From contig CM067518.1 in NCBI GenBank assembly GCA_034509495.1, positions 6,173,028-6,237,027 on the forward strand: a stretch of 64,000 nt of DNA, given 5' to 3'. Numbering within the stretch: position 1 is the stretch's first letter; the number at the start of each line of letters is the position of its first letter. The notes below the pieces were generated by a model. It searched no databases. It was not told the origin of the DNA and saw only the letters and a program-made list of their open reading frames with translations. Of this stretch, positions 48,871 through 59,584 are shown one piece after another. This stretch comes from Acestrorhynchus altus (lineage: Eukaryota; Chordata; Actinopteri; Characiformes; Acestrorhynchidae). A program made the position numbers and the translations under genes.

Positions 48871-49714
48871 CATTAACAGAAACATATTTGGACTATATGC
48901 TTCGATCCACTTCATAAAATGTATACACAGTATAAAGGGAAGCAGTTGTTTTTAAATGGTGGGAAAAATTGTCTATGGTTCAACAAATCTAATGATGCAC
49001 CAGTATAGTCACTGCATGAATGAACACACAGTGGTGTTGCTTTACTTTGCTTTATGCTTTATGGCTTTATAAGCCATTCTGCTGTTGGTTTACAGCAGAT
49101 GTGGCCATGCCGGATGAAAGAAAAGCATTATAGAGGTGATAAAAAGCTCTTTTTATTTTGAATCCAACAACAGGCCTAGGATCAGTCTCCTTGACCCAAA
49201 TTCTGACTTCACCATGGTTTCAGCCGATGTTCACTGTGCAGACAGATACAGCATAAAACACGTAGTATGCATTTTATAATCAGATTATATAAATCAGAGT
49301 ATTTTGCTTTTGATTTAAGGCATTGCTATGTCTACATATTTGTGTCTCAAGATAATTAACATACATTACAGTAGCAACATACAGGTGAGATGCTCATTGT
49401 GCAATTCTATTGATTCAAACAATTCTGTTTCTTTTAAGACAAAGGGGAATTTGATGCTCCACAGAACCTGAAATAAATTTGGTTATGAAAGTAGACATAA
49501 TCCAAAAGTAATCAGATTAGTTTGCACTTTTTAAATAATCCAACAGATTATGATGCTAATTGCTTTTTCATTTCCTTTGGAGTCAGCTCTTATTATTTGC
49601 CGAACTTTTTATTTTGAGGACTCAAAAATAAAAACACCTCAGCACTACCCCTGTTTGACAAAAAGCCCATGATTTGAAAAAGATGTGTTGTTTTTAAATG
49701 GGCTCAATAAGTCT

Positions 49715-49810
49715 TTTGAGCTATAGACAAAATATCCAACTTCCACATTCAAACATGGTGGTGGTCACCGTGCATGGATTTTTGCTGCTTCAAGACTTTG
49801 TTTGGGTACT
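49715..49810 (+). mobile_element. Tc1-like fragment
   Basis: Contains 'cattcaaacatggtggtggt', encoding FKHGGG-like residues of a Tc1-type transposase. A near-identical 42-bp block recurs at 51592-51634. Confidence 0.5.
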
Positions 49811-50556
49811 GTAAATATTTGAACACATACACACATGTATACAAACACCATACAGATGTGATGGTACCAATACCAGTACCTGGAATTCAAATCAAGAACC
49901 AATAGTACTTTTTCAGTTCTTTACTTTCTCCGAATGGGCTCAGTACCGTTGATCAAACTAAGGTGCACTAAAACTAGAAATAAAATGTGAGTTAGGAGAA
50001 CTTTTGACTAATCTGAGTTAACTCAAAAACACTTTAACATGTTACTTTATCCTTTTAAATTGTCCTTCATTTTTTTTACAATGCAGTATTTCCACCAGGC
50101 TAGCTCACACTGTTTGTAATGTATACTGCTAAAACAGTTGTGTAGTACAGTGAACAAGATGGTAAAACAATATAAATGTGAATTCAGTACCTTTCAAACA
50201 TCAGGAACTGTAAAAAGAATGTGAAAAAACTGTGTACGTGGTGAATCTCTGAAATATATGTCGGATTATTGTGAAAACTCATATTTAAAACTAGTATAAA
50301 AAAGAAAGGGTGGCTTAAAGCTTAAAAATGTTAACCATTTCAACTAAAAAAAACAAAACAAAACATGTAACATTTGTCCGAAAGCTGAATTTAGATCAAC
50401 ACTGCTTAACTAAATAGTTTGATGTGAACCCATCTCTTTTTTTTATATGGAAAAGACACTGCAAGGTTCTTTACATGTCAAGTGTCCAATATACTTTTCA
50501 AGACGATAGTAACTCGGATACCACAGAACACTGAACGAGTCGGAATCTGAAGAAAC

Positions 50557-50562
50557 TTTATT
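50557..50562 (-). terminator. Candidate R3HDML poly(A) signal
   Basis: AATAAA on the minus strand, about 405 nt past the R3HDML stop codon. Positional support only. Confidence 0.3.
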
Positions 50563-50966
50563 GGGTGTACACAAACCATAAAAGTGCTTAACTCTCAACA
50601 TGAACCTAACTGCAGTGCCACTCTTAAGGCAAACATACAAAACAGTGCAAACAGTCCAGGGAAAGGACAAGAAACAATAAAGAGTGGGAAGACTGACTGT
50701 TTCAGACTGAGACTAGAACAATAACAGAAGTACTGATGAATGATGGTATGTTCATTTCAACAGGCTGCAAAAAGCACCAGGCTTGTTAGTACAGTTTTAG
50801 CATAAACTATTAAGAAGTAAGAAGAGTAGGAATATCACAAGACTTTACACCAACAGCCTAGCTGAAGTTATAGTGGTACTGCATCAACAATGTGCTTTCA
50901 GTCATAATTCGTGGATAATTCGGGATGGAACCATCTTGAGCATTACTCCATTCAGGCTGATTGCTA

Positions 50967-51093
50967 TTAAAACCAGTTCCTTCTGGGTTTTGATGTGGAG
51001 CACTGATTCTTGTTGCAAGATCCTCCATAAACAGATGGACAAGCAGAGCACGGCTTTCCTGTCTTATATGGAGCTTCTCCTACCCAGTTACCC
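50967..51093 (-). CDS. r3hdml: R3HDML terminal coding exon
   Basis: 127 bp, GNWVGEAPYKTGKPCSACPS to KPRRNWF and TAA. Cysteine-rich. It ends RRNWF where the human protein, as recalled, ends NKFTWF, so it is slightly shorter. Acceptor TTGCAG/GGGT. Confidence 0.92.
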
Positions 51094-52258
51094 CTGCAAG
51101 ATAAGCAGCAACATGAAAAAAGGGGAATTCTTCAGCAAGTAAACTAGGATTGCTTGTGTTTAGTCTGAAGGACTATGAAATGAGGTCTTACTTGATCGAG
51201 TAGTTGCAGACCAGCAAGGTGGCCTGTTTCCACATGCTCCCAAACACATACATGTTTGAACATCTGTTGATAGCACACCCAATCCTATTGGTGCTAGCCC
51301 ACACCATCTGCGATCAGAAGGGACGCTATTAATTACTTAATATCCAGCAAATATTCATCAACCAAAGCACATTTCAAATTTGTTTATTTATTTAATGGAG
51401 CCATGTTATTCAAAATGCAATCACACAATCACACAATCCCACTAGCCCAATGCTTAAAACAAAACCCAGAAGAGAAGGATTCCAGAAAAAAATATTCAAG
51501 GAACTGCTAGCCTCTTTAGTGTCTGCTAAAATCTATATTAATGACAGCTTCAAGCATCTGAACAACTCAACTCAATATATAATAGTTCTCTAGACAAAAT
51601 ATCCAACTTCCACATTCAAACATGGTGGTGGTTGTGTCACAGTGTCAAAAACAGTTCACTTTTCAGCTTTTAGATTTCATGTTTTCATTTCAAAATTTCT
51701 GCAGAGAGCATTGTCTACATAACATTTTTCAGCTTCAGATTGGAATTCAACAAAAATGCAGTGGGCCTTCCATTAGCAGTTCATTATTGAAAACACACTA
51801 ATATGTTTGAAATAAAGCAGCTCTGCAAAAAAACTGGGATCAAATTCATAATAACTGAAGTTTCAGGCAGTGTTTCAGTTTGAACTTCTTTTTGAATAAG
51901 ATAGGATACAGGGCAACCAATCACAACATAGATCATTTACTTATATCAGTATCAAAGACACAACAACAAAAATGCCCTATTTAACTCTATGGCATAAAAA
52001 GAGGTTGGAAAAGGGTAATATAAAAATGAATTGTGGGCTTTTGTGTACATAAACCCACACAAACATCACAAGTGAACCTTAAAAATAAACAAATGTAGGA
52101 TAAGAAAAATGTAGGTTATGGGCCGTACCTGTGTGTAGTGGGAACAGACGGAGCCAGTGCATCTGTTAGGATATGAGAAGGAATGTTTCTCATCATGCCA
52201 TGACCTCACCAGCTCAATAACTGATCTGTACCTGTAAGAAAGAAGAATCCACAATAAC

Positions 52259-52327
<69 letters not shown>

Positions 52328-52333
52328 TATATA

Positions 52334-52375
<42 letters not shown>

Positions 52376-54613
52376 TATATACTCATTCCCATTTTTCATA
52401 AAAGCTTGAAAGGCTACTCAGAAACAGATGCTTTCAACTTTTTGAAAGTTTGATCACAACAGATGCCACAAAGCTCACATAATGTTAGAACATTAAACTA
52501 TACATTTAAAATAGGGTTTTGTCAGACCTATGGAAATCCATAAAAACATTGGAATGTATAAACGGAATTGAATTGTGTGTCTGTGGGGTTTGTTTTATAA
52601 TTGTTTGAGTTATTCCTGTGTTCACTCAGGAGGTTAACTACAAGTGATACTGCATTAAAGGCCCAATGAATGGAACAAATCATTTTTTAACAAATAAATG
52701 AATGGAAATGCTTTAACTGGTCTGGCTATGAAAAAAAAACATGAACTGCAGTTCATTGCCCTGTGATTTCAAACAAACAAACAAACAAACAAACAAACAA
52801 ACAAACAAACAAACAAACAAATAAATGAGTCTCCAGAAACCCTTCATACCTGAAGTACAGGCCTTCAGGACTTTCTTAGTATAACTTGAAACAGAAGTGC
52901 CTTTTCAATCACAGTGGTATTTGGGTCAAGCAAGTGTGACTGAAATTCATTAACAAAAGATTTTTTTCCTATCAAACCTTCAAACCTACCTTCCAGAGCT
53001 GATAGACAAGTTCTGGCCCATATATCTCATTACATGGGGAGGCCCGTGGTCCCATATGCACTGAGAACCCCACGACTCAGCGGATTTAGCAAGTCTCTCA
53101 TCCCACACCTGTCCAAAGAGAGAGGGACAAGAAGCAAGGGTTCTTTCTTAAACAGAAAGGATTATTGTGAACGCTTCCTTGAAGGTTTTGAGGGAATGCC
53201 CTCTGGAGGACTGCAGTAAGGTGTGATTTACAGTTACTCCTTCGCATAACATTAAAACCACTTGCAGGTGAAGTGAACAGCATTGTATGGTGATGATGAC
53301 AGTTGTCCAAGGGTGGGGTCAATGTTAGGCCTCAAGTGAACAGCCAGTTCTTGTACTTGATGTGTTGGGTCAAGAAAAAACGAGTTTTGAGTGGTGTTTC
53401 TGGTATGCAATGGTCTAAAGGAAGATATCTGTACAAGAAAGATCAACTGGTGAACTAGGAAAAATGTCAGTGCTGCCCAACAAGCATTCAGGGACATCCC
53501 ACCTCGCAACTCACAAGGCTTAAAGGATCTGTTGTGAATGCCTTGCTGTGTAACATTAAAGAAAAACACAGCATTACTGATTATCTTCATCTACAGTGGC
53601 ATCTATCAAGGGATATGGATATGTTAGACAGTCAGTTCTTAAAGGTGATGTGTTGAAGTAGGATAACTGGGCAGCAAAAATATCAGAGACTCTTTGACAA
53701 GGGCTAAATTGTGATGGCTAGATCAGTGTTTGTCAACCGTGGTCCTGCAGGCACCCCTACCCTACATATGTTAGAGCTTCCCATGTTTCCACAACACCTC
53801 ATTCAACTAATCAGCTGATTCCTTAGCCCTTCAGAGCTGGGGAGGATGTGTTAACGCTAAACGGTATGGGGTAGGGGTGCCTCCAGGACCAGGATTGAGA
53901 AACAATGGGCTAGATTACAGAGTCAGATGAGAGTCAGAACATCTCCGATATATCAGGCAGGTCTTTTTTTGTGTGTTGCTGGAATGCAGAGGTCATTACC
54001 TATCAAAAGGGTTCAAGAAAGATCAATCAGTGAACTGGCAAATGGGTCATGGACAGCCAAGCCTCAATGGTGCTCATGGAGGCCCCACCTCACAAGTGAC
54101 AGGATCTGTTGCTAACATTGTGGTGCCAGATACCACAGGAGGCCTTCAGAGCTGTTGTGGGGTCCATGCCTGAAATGGTCAGATTTCTACTGAATAGTAC
54201 TCAATATGAGGCAGGTTATTATATATCCACATCATGGCCATGTGTTATAGGATCAACACTGCACTGTTCAGTATGAGAATGCCATTATGCAGTCTGCTGT
54301 AATAAGGGGCCCAAATATATAAGACTGTATGTGACACTACCATATACTCCATGTTGGCTGCGGGTGGGAAGACCTGGGATCGCACCCGGTTGTGGTAATC
54401 CAGCAGGGCCGTCATGTCTCTGGAGGAAATGTAGCGCTTCCTCCGGGTGCTGGGCACTCTGCTGCTGTTCCTCAGATTGTTCTCCAGCTGCAGGCCAGCT
54501 GAGGAGCTGAGGAATGTAAGCTCAGCAGTGCTGGAGGGAGACACGGCTGCTCTGGAACAGGGAATCACCCACAAGATGGCAGCCAAGAACAGGTGGGAGC
54601 AGTCCACACGCAT
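50967..54613 (-). CDS. r3hdml: R3HDML, secreted CAP-superfamily protein (5 coding exons)
   Basis: Joining 54613-54341, 53108-52990, 52231-52129, 51307-51192 and 51093-50967 gives 738 nt, 245 residues, in one frame. Human R3HDML is about 253. Residues 1-22 form a signal peptide (LFLAAILWVIPCSRA). A basic TRRKR (56-60) resembles a proprotein-convertase site. The CAP/SCP domain spans about 65-205, with LDYHN (71-75), PPAANMEYM, WATQC-like SWGSQC, GQNLS, SWHDE (141-145), CSHYTQ (160-165), MVWAST and LVCNY. The C-terminus has GNWVGEAPYKTGKPCSACP and four more cysteines. It is thought to be secreted, and relatives PI15 and PI16 bind or inhibit proteases; the function of R3HDML itself is poorly known. 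Despite the name, no R3H domain is visible. I chose MRVDC as the start because CCAG before AAAGGTGCC looks like an acceptor. HNF4A follows downstream on the same strand. Confidence 0.93.
51192..51307 (-). CDS. r3hdml: R3HDML coding exon 4
   Basis: 116 bp, MVWASTNRIGCAINRCSNMY to LLVCNYSI. It carries the conserved CAP strand with three cysteines. Acceptor CGCAG/ATGG, donor TCAA/GTAAGA. Confidence 0.93.
51308..52128 (-). other. R3HDML intron 3 with repeats
   Basis: Holds the Tc1 scrap at 51592-51634 (matching 49725-49767) and the family C repeat copy at 51890-52070. No coding sequence. Confidence 0.5.
51890..52070. repeat. Interspersed repeat (family C, copy 2)
   Basis: Resembles 21480-21660: 'acagggcaaccaatcacaac' and downstream 'atatcag' and 'aaacccaca' words. 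Confidence 0.4.
52129..52231 (-). CDS. r3hdml: R3HDML coding exon 3
   Basis: 103 bp coding YRSVIELVRSWHDEKHSFSY to CTGSVCSHYTQ. The loop before the HYTQ motif is shorter than in mammalian R3HDML and lacks the CNPxC segment. A 120-bp TA repeat starts 30 bp upstream of its acceptor (TTACAG/GTAC). Donor CACAG/GTACGG. Confidence 0.92.
52261..52380. repeat. (TA)n microsatellite in R3HDML intron 2
   Basis: About 115 bp of TA with one 'ctatatacca' interruption. Expected to be unstable in length and able to form cruciform structures. Confidence 0.95.
52771..52824. repeat. (AAAC)n microsatellite
   Basis: About 13 tetranucleotide units in R3HDML intron 2. Confidence 0.95.
52990..53108 (-). CDS. r3hdml: R3HDML coding exon 2
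   Basis: 119 bp coding VWDERLAKSAESWGSQCIWD through HVMRYMGQNLSISSG and two bases of R131. Acceptor GGACAG/GTGTGG, donor GAAG/GTAGGT. Confidence 0.93.
53230..53600. mobile_element. Family F element relic, copy 2
   Basis: Left end 'cataacattaaaaccactt'. It includes 'gaaagatcaactggtgaact', 'gggacatcccacctcgcaac' and 'aaaggatctgttg', which recur in the same order at 54000-54115 and partly at 37740-37930. Non-coding. Confidence 0.5.
53600..54185. mobile_element. Family F element relic, copy 3, interrupted by a hAT miniature element
   Basis: Parts 53600-53723 and 53908-54185 together match the layout of 53230-53600, and the insertion at 53724-53907 splits them. It therefore predates that insertion. 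Confidence 0.55.
53724..53907. mobile_element. Complete hAT-type MITE, 184 bp
   Basis: Flanked by a perfect 8-bp target duplication, GGCTAGAT (53716-53723 and 53908-53915). The terminal inverted repeats are about 34 bp: left CAGTGTTTGTCAACC, right complement CATTGTTTCTCAATC, both followed by TGGTCCTGNAGGCACCCC. Eight-bp duplication and CAGTG termini are hallmarks of hAT (Charlie-like) elements. No coding capacity. It lies in R3HDML intron 1. Confidence 0.85.
54341..54613 (-). CDS. r3hdml: R3HDML coding exon 1
   Basis: Residues 1-91: signal peptide, variable propeptide-like segment, TRRKRYISSRDM and the first CAP helix, ending NMEYM in phase 0 before GTAGTG. An in-frame ATG 45 nt upstream exists, but it precedes a likely acceptor. 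Confidence 0.9.
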
Positions 54614-54869
54614 GGCACCTTTCTGGAACAAAGTGGACATGGAGTTAAGGTGGGACATGTCCAGGGAGAGGACAAGGACATAACATAATAAAGAATGATG
54701 TTTACATAAGAACAGCTCAAATGAGTATATAGATTAGGAGTTCTACCCGGCACATTGTGCCCCAATAAATGGAGTAAAAGGCCTTTTCCACTCATTTCAC
54801 TCAACTGTAATGTTAACTGATTACACAACCCTTTTTTAACTCAATGTATGACGATTATGACCAATGAAA

Positions 54870-55060
54870 ATACAGTGGCATGCAAAAGTTTGGGCACCCT
54901 GGTCAGGGTTTCTGTTACTTTCGATAAGTGAGTAGGAGATACATTGATCTCCAAATGCGATAAAGTAAAAGATGAAACTTTATTTTCAATCAAGATCGAT
55001 GTATTTGTTGTACAAATATGTCCTTGTTTAAAGGGCAAAGAAAAATCCAGGAATGAAATC
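54870..55060. mobile_element. Tc1-type terminal fragment
   Basis: 'acagtggcatgcaaaagttt' followed by 'gggcaccctggtcagggttt' is a very common terminus of Tc1-like elements in fish. The rest is too short or decayed to contain transposase. Confidence 0.6.
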
Positions 55061-55709
55061 AACTAGTCACATAAGATGTGTAGAAGATTAAAAGAATAAA
55101 ACAAAAATTAAAAAGGCTATAAACAAAATTCCCTGATATTTCGATTCCAAAATGTATCAAATTAGGAGTTACTGAGCTCAGAAATCTACAAAGTAAATGC
55201 ATGAATATATCAGTCTTATTGGAAAAATACATTTATTAGAGTAATAATACACTGCTGAACCAAGAAAACAGCTCTATTCTCTGTAAAATTTAATTTACTG
55301 TTCATTACATTTAACATTAAATATATGCATTTGCCCCATTACTCATAAATGTGCACATAATCAAAAGCTTTATTTTTTATATAAAAAAGATATGCTTACA
55401 CAGAATTTATACAATTTTTACAATACACACAATTAAAGGTAATAGAAATGGCTTTGATCTAGATAGGATTTTAAAAGATGGTTCCCATATGTGGACAATT
55501 ACATGGTTGTCACATATGTCCTTATATGTGATTGTATGGCAGCATATGTGTGACACATGAAAGTGGGCATTTTTATGTATTTTGGAATATATGTAACTTA
55601 TATGTAAATATTGTGTACAACAACATGTGTTATATTTGCAATCCCCAAGTATGCATACATGTACTATATTGGATATTAATATATTGTCATATATCATTTA
55701 TTCATAGGA

Positions 55710-55829
55710 ACAGTTAGACAGCTTTTCCACTCTACAGCATGAAAGTATACCATCCATAAACAAACGTGACACATTCATTCTTTCTTGGATACAATTTAAC
55801 AACACTAGAGTGGTGCTACTGTCTAACTG
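55710..55829. mobile_element. Short hairpin element
   Basis: Ends are a 24-bp imperfect inverted repeat: 'cagttagacagcttttccac' with 'tcta' at left, and 'tagagtggtgctactgtcta' with 'actg' at right. No flanking duplication is obvious. Confidence 0.45.
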
Positions 55830-57247
55830 CTTGATCTTCAGGAGGTTATCATTTTGAATCCTGGGAACGCTGCAGCCTACATATCCATGAGCAGAATCCA
55901 TGAGCAACAAGTTCAGCTTAAAGCTATACTGTTGACTTAACTGAGATATTGGTCTAAAAATGTGATTTATGTGAATTAACTAAAAAATGTGTTTAAGCTT
56001 ACCTAAATTGACCCACCCTTCCATTCTGCATGTTCACACTACATGCATTAGTTTCACATTACTGAATAATAGGCATTACTAAATAACATGTCTTTAAGTG
56101 GTTATGTCAAAATCCCATAGGTATTGCTCTTTTTTTACTATCAGGAGGAAAATATCAATACTTCAAATCACTAAACTCAGAGTATCAGAGCACATCAACA
56201 TACCTTACATTTTTAATAAAAAAAAAAAACAATCACATTTAGCCTATCCCCCCCATACATGCTGCTATCTCATCATTAACACAGACATCTGCAATTCCAC
56301 AGTGCATTCCACACTGAAACAATACTGGAATAGGGTGTATACCTCTGAATGAAGCTGCGTGATCCCTCGAGAGAAAGAACGAGTCCTGAGTTAGAGTGCT
56401 CCTCACTTCACATACCTTCAGGATTCCAGCACTTCTGTGGAAGGGCACGCCTGTGAAGCTCTTTCACTTAAACGCCGGCCTTTGCAAACAACGCCCTTTG
56501 ACATGTGCAACAGGGCACTTTAACTGGGCCACATGTCTCTGAGGCCATCTGACGTCGAATAGAAGAAGAGAAGAACCAGTTCACTTTCCCCACACAGGGA
56601 TGGTCGGCGGGTTCGTGAAACAATTTGATGGGAGTTTTCTTTTGCTCTTTCAACACACACTGTCCATCCTGGGCCAAAACCACAAATGGACGTGGTCTTC
56701 CAAACAAACGTAATCAATGGGAATGTAAGAATTCAACAGTTTGGAAGAGTAGGCAGCAGGCATTTCCCCCACTGCAGGACCTCTGCATGTTCTTTTAAGT
56801 GTTGTATTTAAGGGAAATGTAGTGTTATACTTTAGCATCACTTGTCATAATGTCATACATGGTGTTAAGAATATGTTAAATGATGTTAAGACAATAATCC
56901 CATAAATTCCAACCTGTGAAGCCGAGTAAATCAGTACAATACACTTGAATGGCGTACAAATAAAGTCAGGTTTACTTAGGTGAACGTTGTTGGAGGCAAC
57001 TGTTGTGAGCAGGAAACTCATACATGTCCACACAATCAAAAGCTGCTGATAGTAGAAATCTGCTGATGGTCTTCTTCAGAATCAAACCCAAAATCAGATC
57101 AGGGATGTCCAGTGTTAGCAGCAGAAGTGAGTTGTGGCTGCAGGTTTTCATTCAAACCAATTAGGAACTCTCATCTTGCTTGACATTTAAAACTGAAACC
57201 ATGCTGACCCTTTGAGGCCTGGAGATTGAGCATCCCTGGAATAGGGC

Positions 57248-57580
57248 ATCAAGTGGATCAGTGGTATAATGCGCTAGCCTGAGAATCACAAGTTCAAATT
57301 CCAAATCATGCTGCATGCCACTGGGAGCCGAGACAGTAAAATTGGACATGCTCACACCCAGTGTGATGCTGATCTTTATCATTGTTTTAGCTGGGGACAT
57401 TTTTACCTGTGTGTTGGCTGCCCAGCGATGATGCAACATTCAAAAAAGGGCAGTGCCTGGCTTCACATGTATCAGAGGAAGCATGTGGTTGTCTTCACCC
57501 TCCTAGTGTTGGGAGCTTATGGGATATGGGTAAGGTAATTGGCACTTCCAAATGGGGGGAAGAACACCTACTTGAACACC
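57248..57580 (+). mobile_element. tRNA-derived SINE
   Basis: The head has an RNA polymerase III A-box-like 'tggtataatgcgc' (57262-57274) and a B-box-like 'agttcaaattcc' (57291-57302) at the spacing found in tRNAs, with 'ctagcctgagaatcaca' between them. The body and tail ('gtgtgttggctgcccagcga', then 'ggcacttccaaatggggg') are shared with 7148-7340. It is not a functional tRNA: the head cannot be folded into a complete cloverleaf and continues into SINE body. Confidence 0.65.
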
Positions 57581-57756
57581 CTGCAATAGATCTATGGATA
57601 TAGATTTTAATGGTGTTAAATTGCCATGGATATGTTCCAACTGTGTACTAAATACTAGTACTGATTTTGCACAATGTACAATATAACATAGATAAACTGT
57701 TAATATGTGTTAATATGTTGTGTACTAACGTGAGTGTGTAGTACACAGATCATTTA

Positions 57757-58341
57757 CCATATATGAACACTTTATAGTTTTATGATTACAGACTGTAGTG
57801 CATCTGCTTACTTTGTTAACCTCCTTTCACTCTGATCTTCAAAGGTCAGGACCCCAGAGGACCACCACAGAGCAGGTATTATGTGAGTGGAGGGTCATTC
57901 TCAGCACTGCAGTGACTCCGACATAGTGGTGAAGTTTTATTGTGTGTTGCACTGGTATGAATGGATCACACACAGCAGTGCTGCTGGAGTGTTTAAACAC
58001 TGTGTCCACTCTAATCACAGAAGTTTGTTTGTGTTGGTCATCCTCTAGTCCTTCATCAGAGGTCACCGGATGTTGCCCACAGGACACTGTTGCATGGATT
58101 TTTCTGGTTGATGGACTATATTACGTCCAGTGATGACATTGTGGGGTTTAAACATTCCAGCAGCACTGCTGTTGCAACAAGCGCAATACACACTTACACA
58201 TCCAACACTATATCAGTGTCACTGCAGTGCCACCCACATAAAACCTTCTCTGTGGTGGTCCTCTGGGGTCCTGACCCACAAAGAATGCTGCAAAACAGAT
58301 GGACTACAGTCTGTAATTATAGAACTAGTTGTCCTATATGG
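57757..58341. mobile_element. Family E foldback element, complete but diverged copy
   Basis: Arms 'actttatagttttatgatta' and 'ctgtaattatagaactagtt' are inverted relatives. The interior 'ggtcctctggggtcctgacc' pairs with 'ggtcaggaccccagaggacc', giving a second inverted layer. Same family as 24182-24865. Confidence 0.7.
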
Positions 58342-59584
58342 TTAGTTGAGCTGATAAAATGGACAGTGACTGTAGAACAAGGAGGTGGTCTGTTAAGTGT
58401 ATATACCTAATAAGTAGTATGCAATTAAGACCCAGTCAATGAGTAGCTTTTTCTACATCTTGTTCAACATCAATATGACAGCCTTATTTACAGTAGCATT
58501 ATTAGTTATTATTTGGCCCATGCATACATTATGATTATGTTCTGATAAACAGCTCAGCTCAGCATTTAGAAACTCTACACTAATACTGGGAACACCACAC
58601 CCCAAAAGTGTTCTATTGGATTCAGATCCAGAGACTGGTAAGGCCTTTGAAGAACACTGAACTCATTGTCATGTTCATGCATCCAGTTTCACAATGAAAG
58701 GACCAATACAAACAATATAAAATTACTTTAATTACTCTTATTTTAAATTAAATAAGACCATTTTAGCTTTCTGCTGTATTCTCCACTTTGGAGATACATG
58801 TTTGTCATTGGACAGTCATGATATATTAAAAGTCAAAGGTGTTCATGAGGTGTCCTGACATTTGTCACATAACTGTATTGGAAAATAGATTGTTTTTGCT
58901 GATTATTTTATATAAAATCCAATTTAACAATATTTCATTGACAGATAGACTTTGTGCTTTCCATGATATGAGCCCTTTCATATGTTTACTTTCTTGAGAA
59001 ATTTTAATAACTGCTCCATTATAAATTACTCCTACCCAAACTAAATTCTTAAGATATGAGAGTTTTTTTGGCACTGTCAGACATTTTGCATTTTGAGGGT
59101 GGGATGCTCCCAGTGCCCCTGTACAGTTGAACTGTGCCTGAAGTGTACCTTGGCACTAGTAAGAGTCTAGAAAGTGGCTGTGTTGCACATGGCAGAGCTC
59201 CCTCAGTTCCTGGAACACTGAAGAACTGCTGCACTGATTCAAAGCTAAATTATTTTGAGCTTGCAATGTTTTTGTCCCCTCTGTGTGTGCCATCCCCTTC
59301 ACTATTCAGCCCAGTTTTCTACCTTCTGTGCCAGCTATTTTACAATTTGTTCTCATAATAATGTAAAGAAACCCTACCAGACTGTCCAAACTCAAGACAG
59401 AGTGTCTGGTAGAGCTGTTCAGGTGACATTATGGTCTTAAGGACAATGAAATCCTGAGAACAAAGCATTTAATCACAACAGAATCCAAAGTATTACCATT
59501 ATTACATTCAAAACAGTGTAATACATAAAATCATGCAGATATGGGTAAGCCACTTCAGGTAATGTTCACATTAGCGATTAGAAT

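Larger units (their letters stand above)
44400..50556. other. Intergenic region between R3HDML 3' end and HNF4A P2
   Basis: No gene found. It contains a TTTTC-type repeat (44867-44899), (AAT)n, (GT)n, a LINE fragment (48180-48870) and a Tc1 scrap (49715-49810). The stretches 45000-47600 and 48900-49700 are AT-rich with nothing recognisable. Distal P2 control elements could lie here but cannot be seen. Confidence 0.5.

Noticed and set aside
54614..54658. Earlier ATG for R3HDML at 54658
   Set aside because: TTGTTCCAG just before AAAGGTGCCATG looks like a splice acceptor, and starting at 54613 places the hydrophobic signal peptide at the very N-terminus.
57248..57320. Genuine tRNA gene
   Set aside because: Pol III boxes are present but the arms do not pair into a cloverleaf and the sequence runs on into a repeat shared with 7148-7340. 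It is a SINE head.
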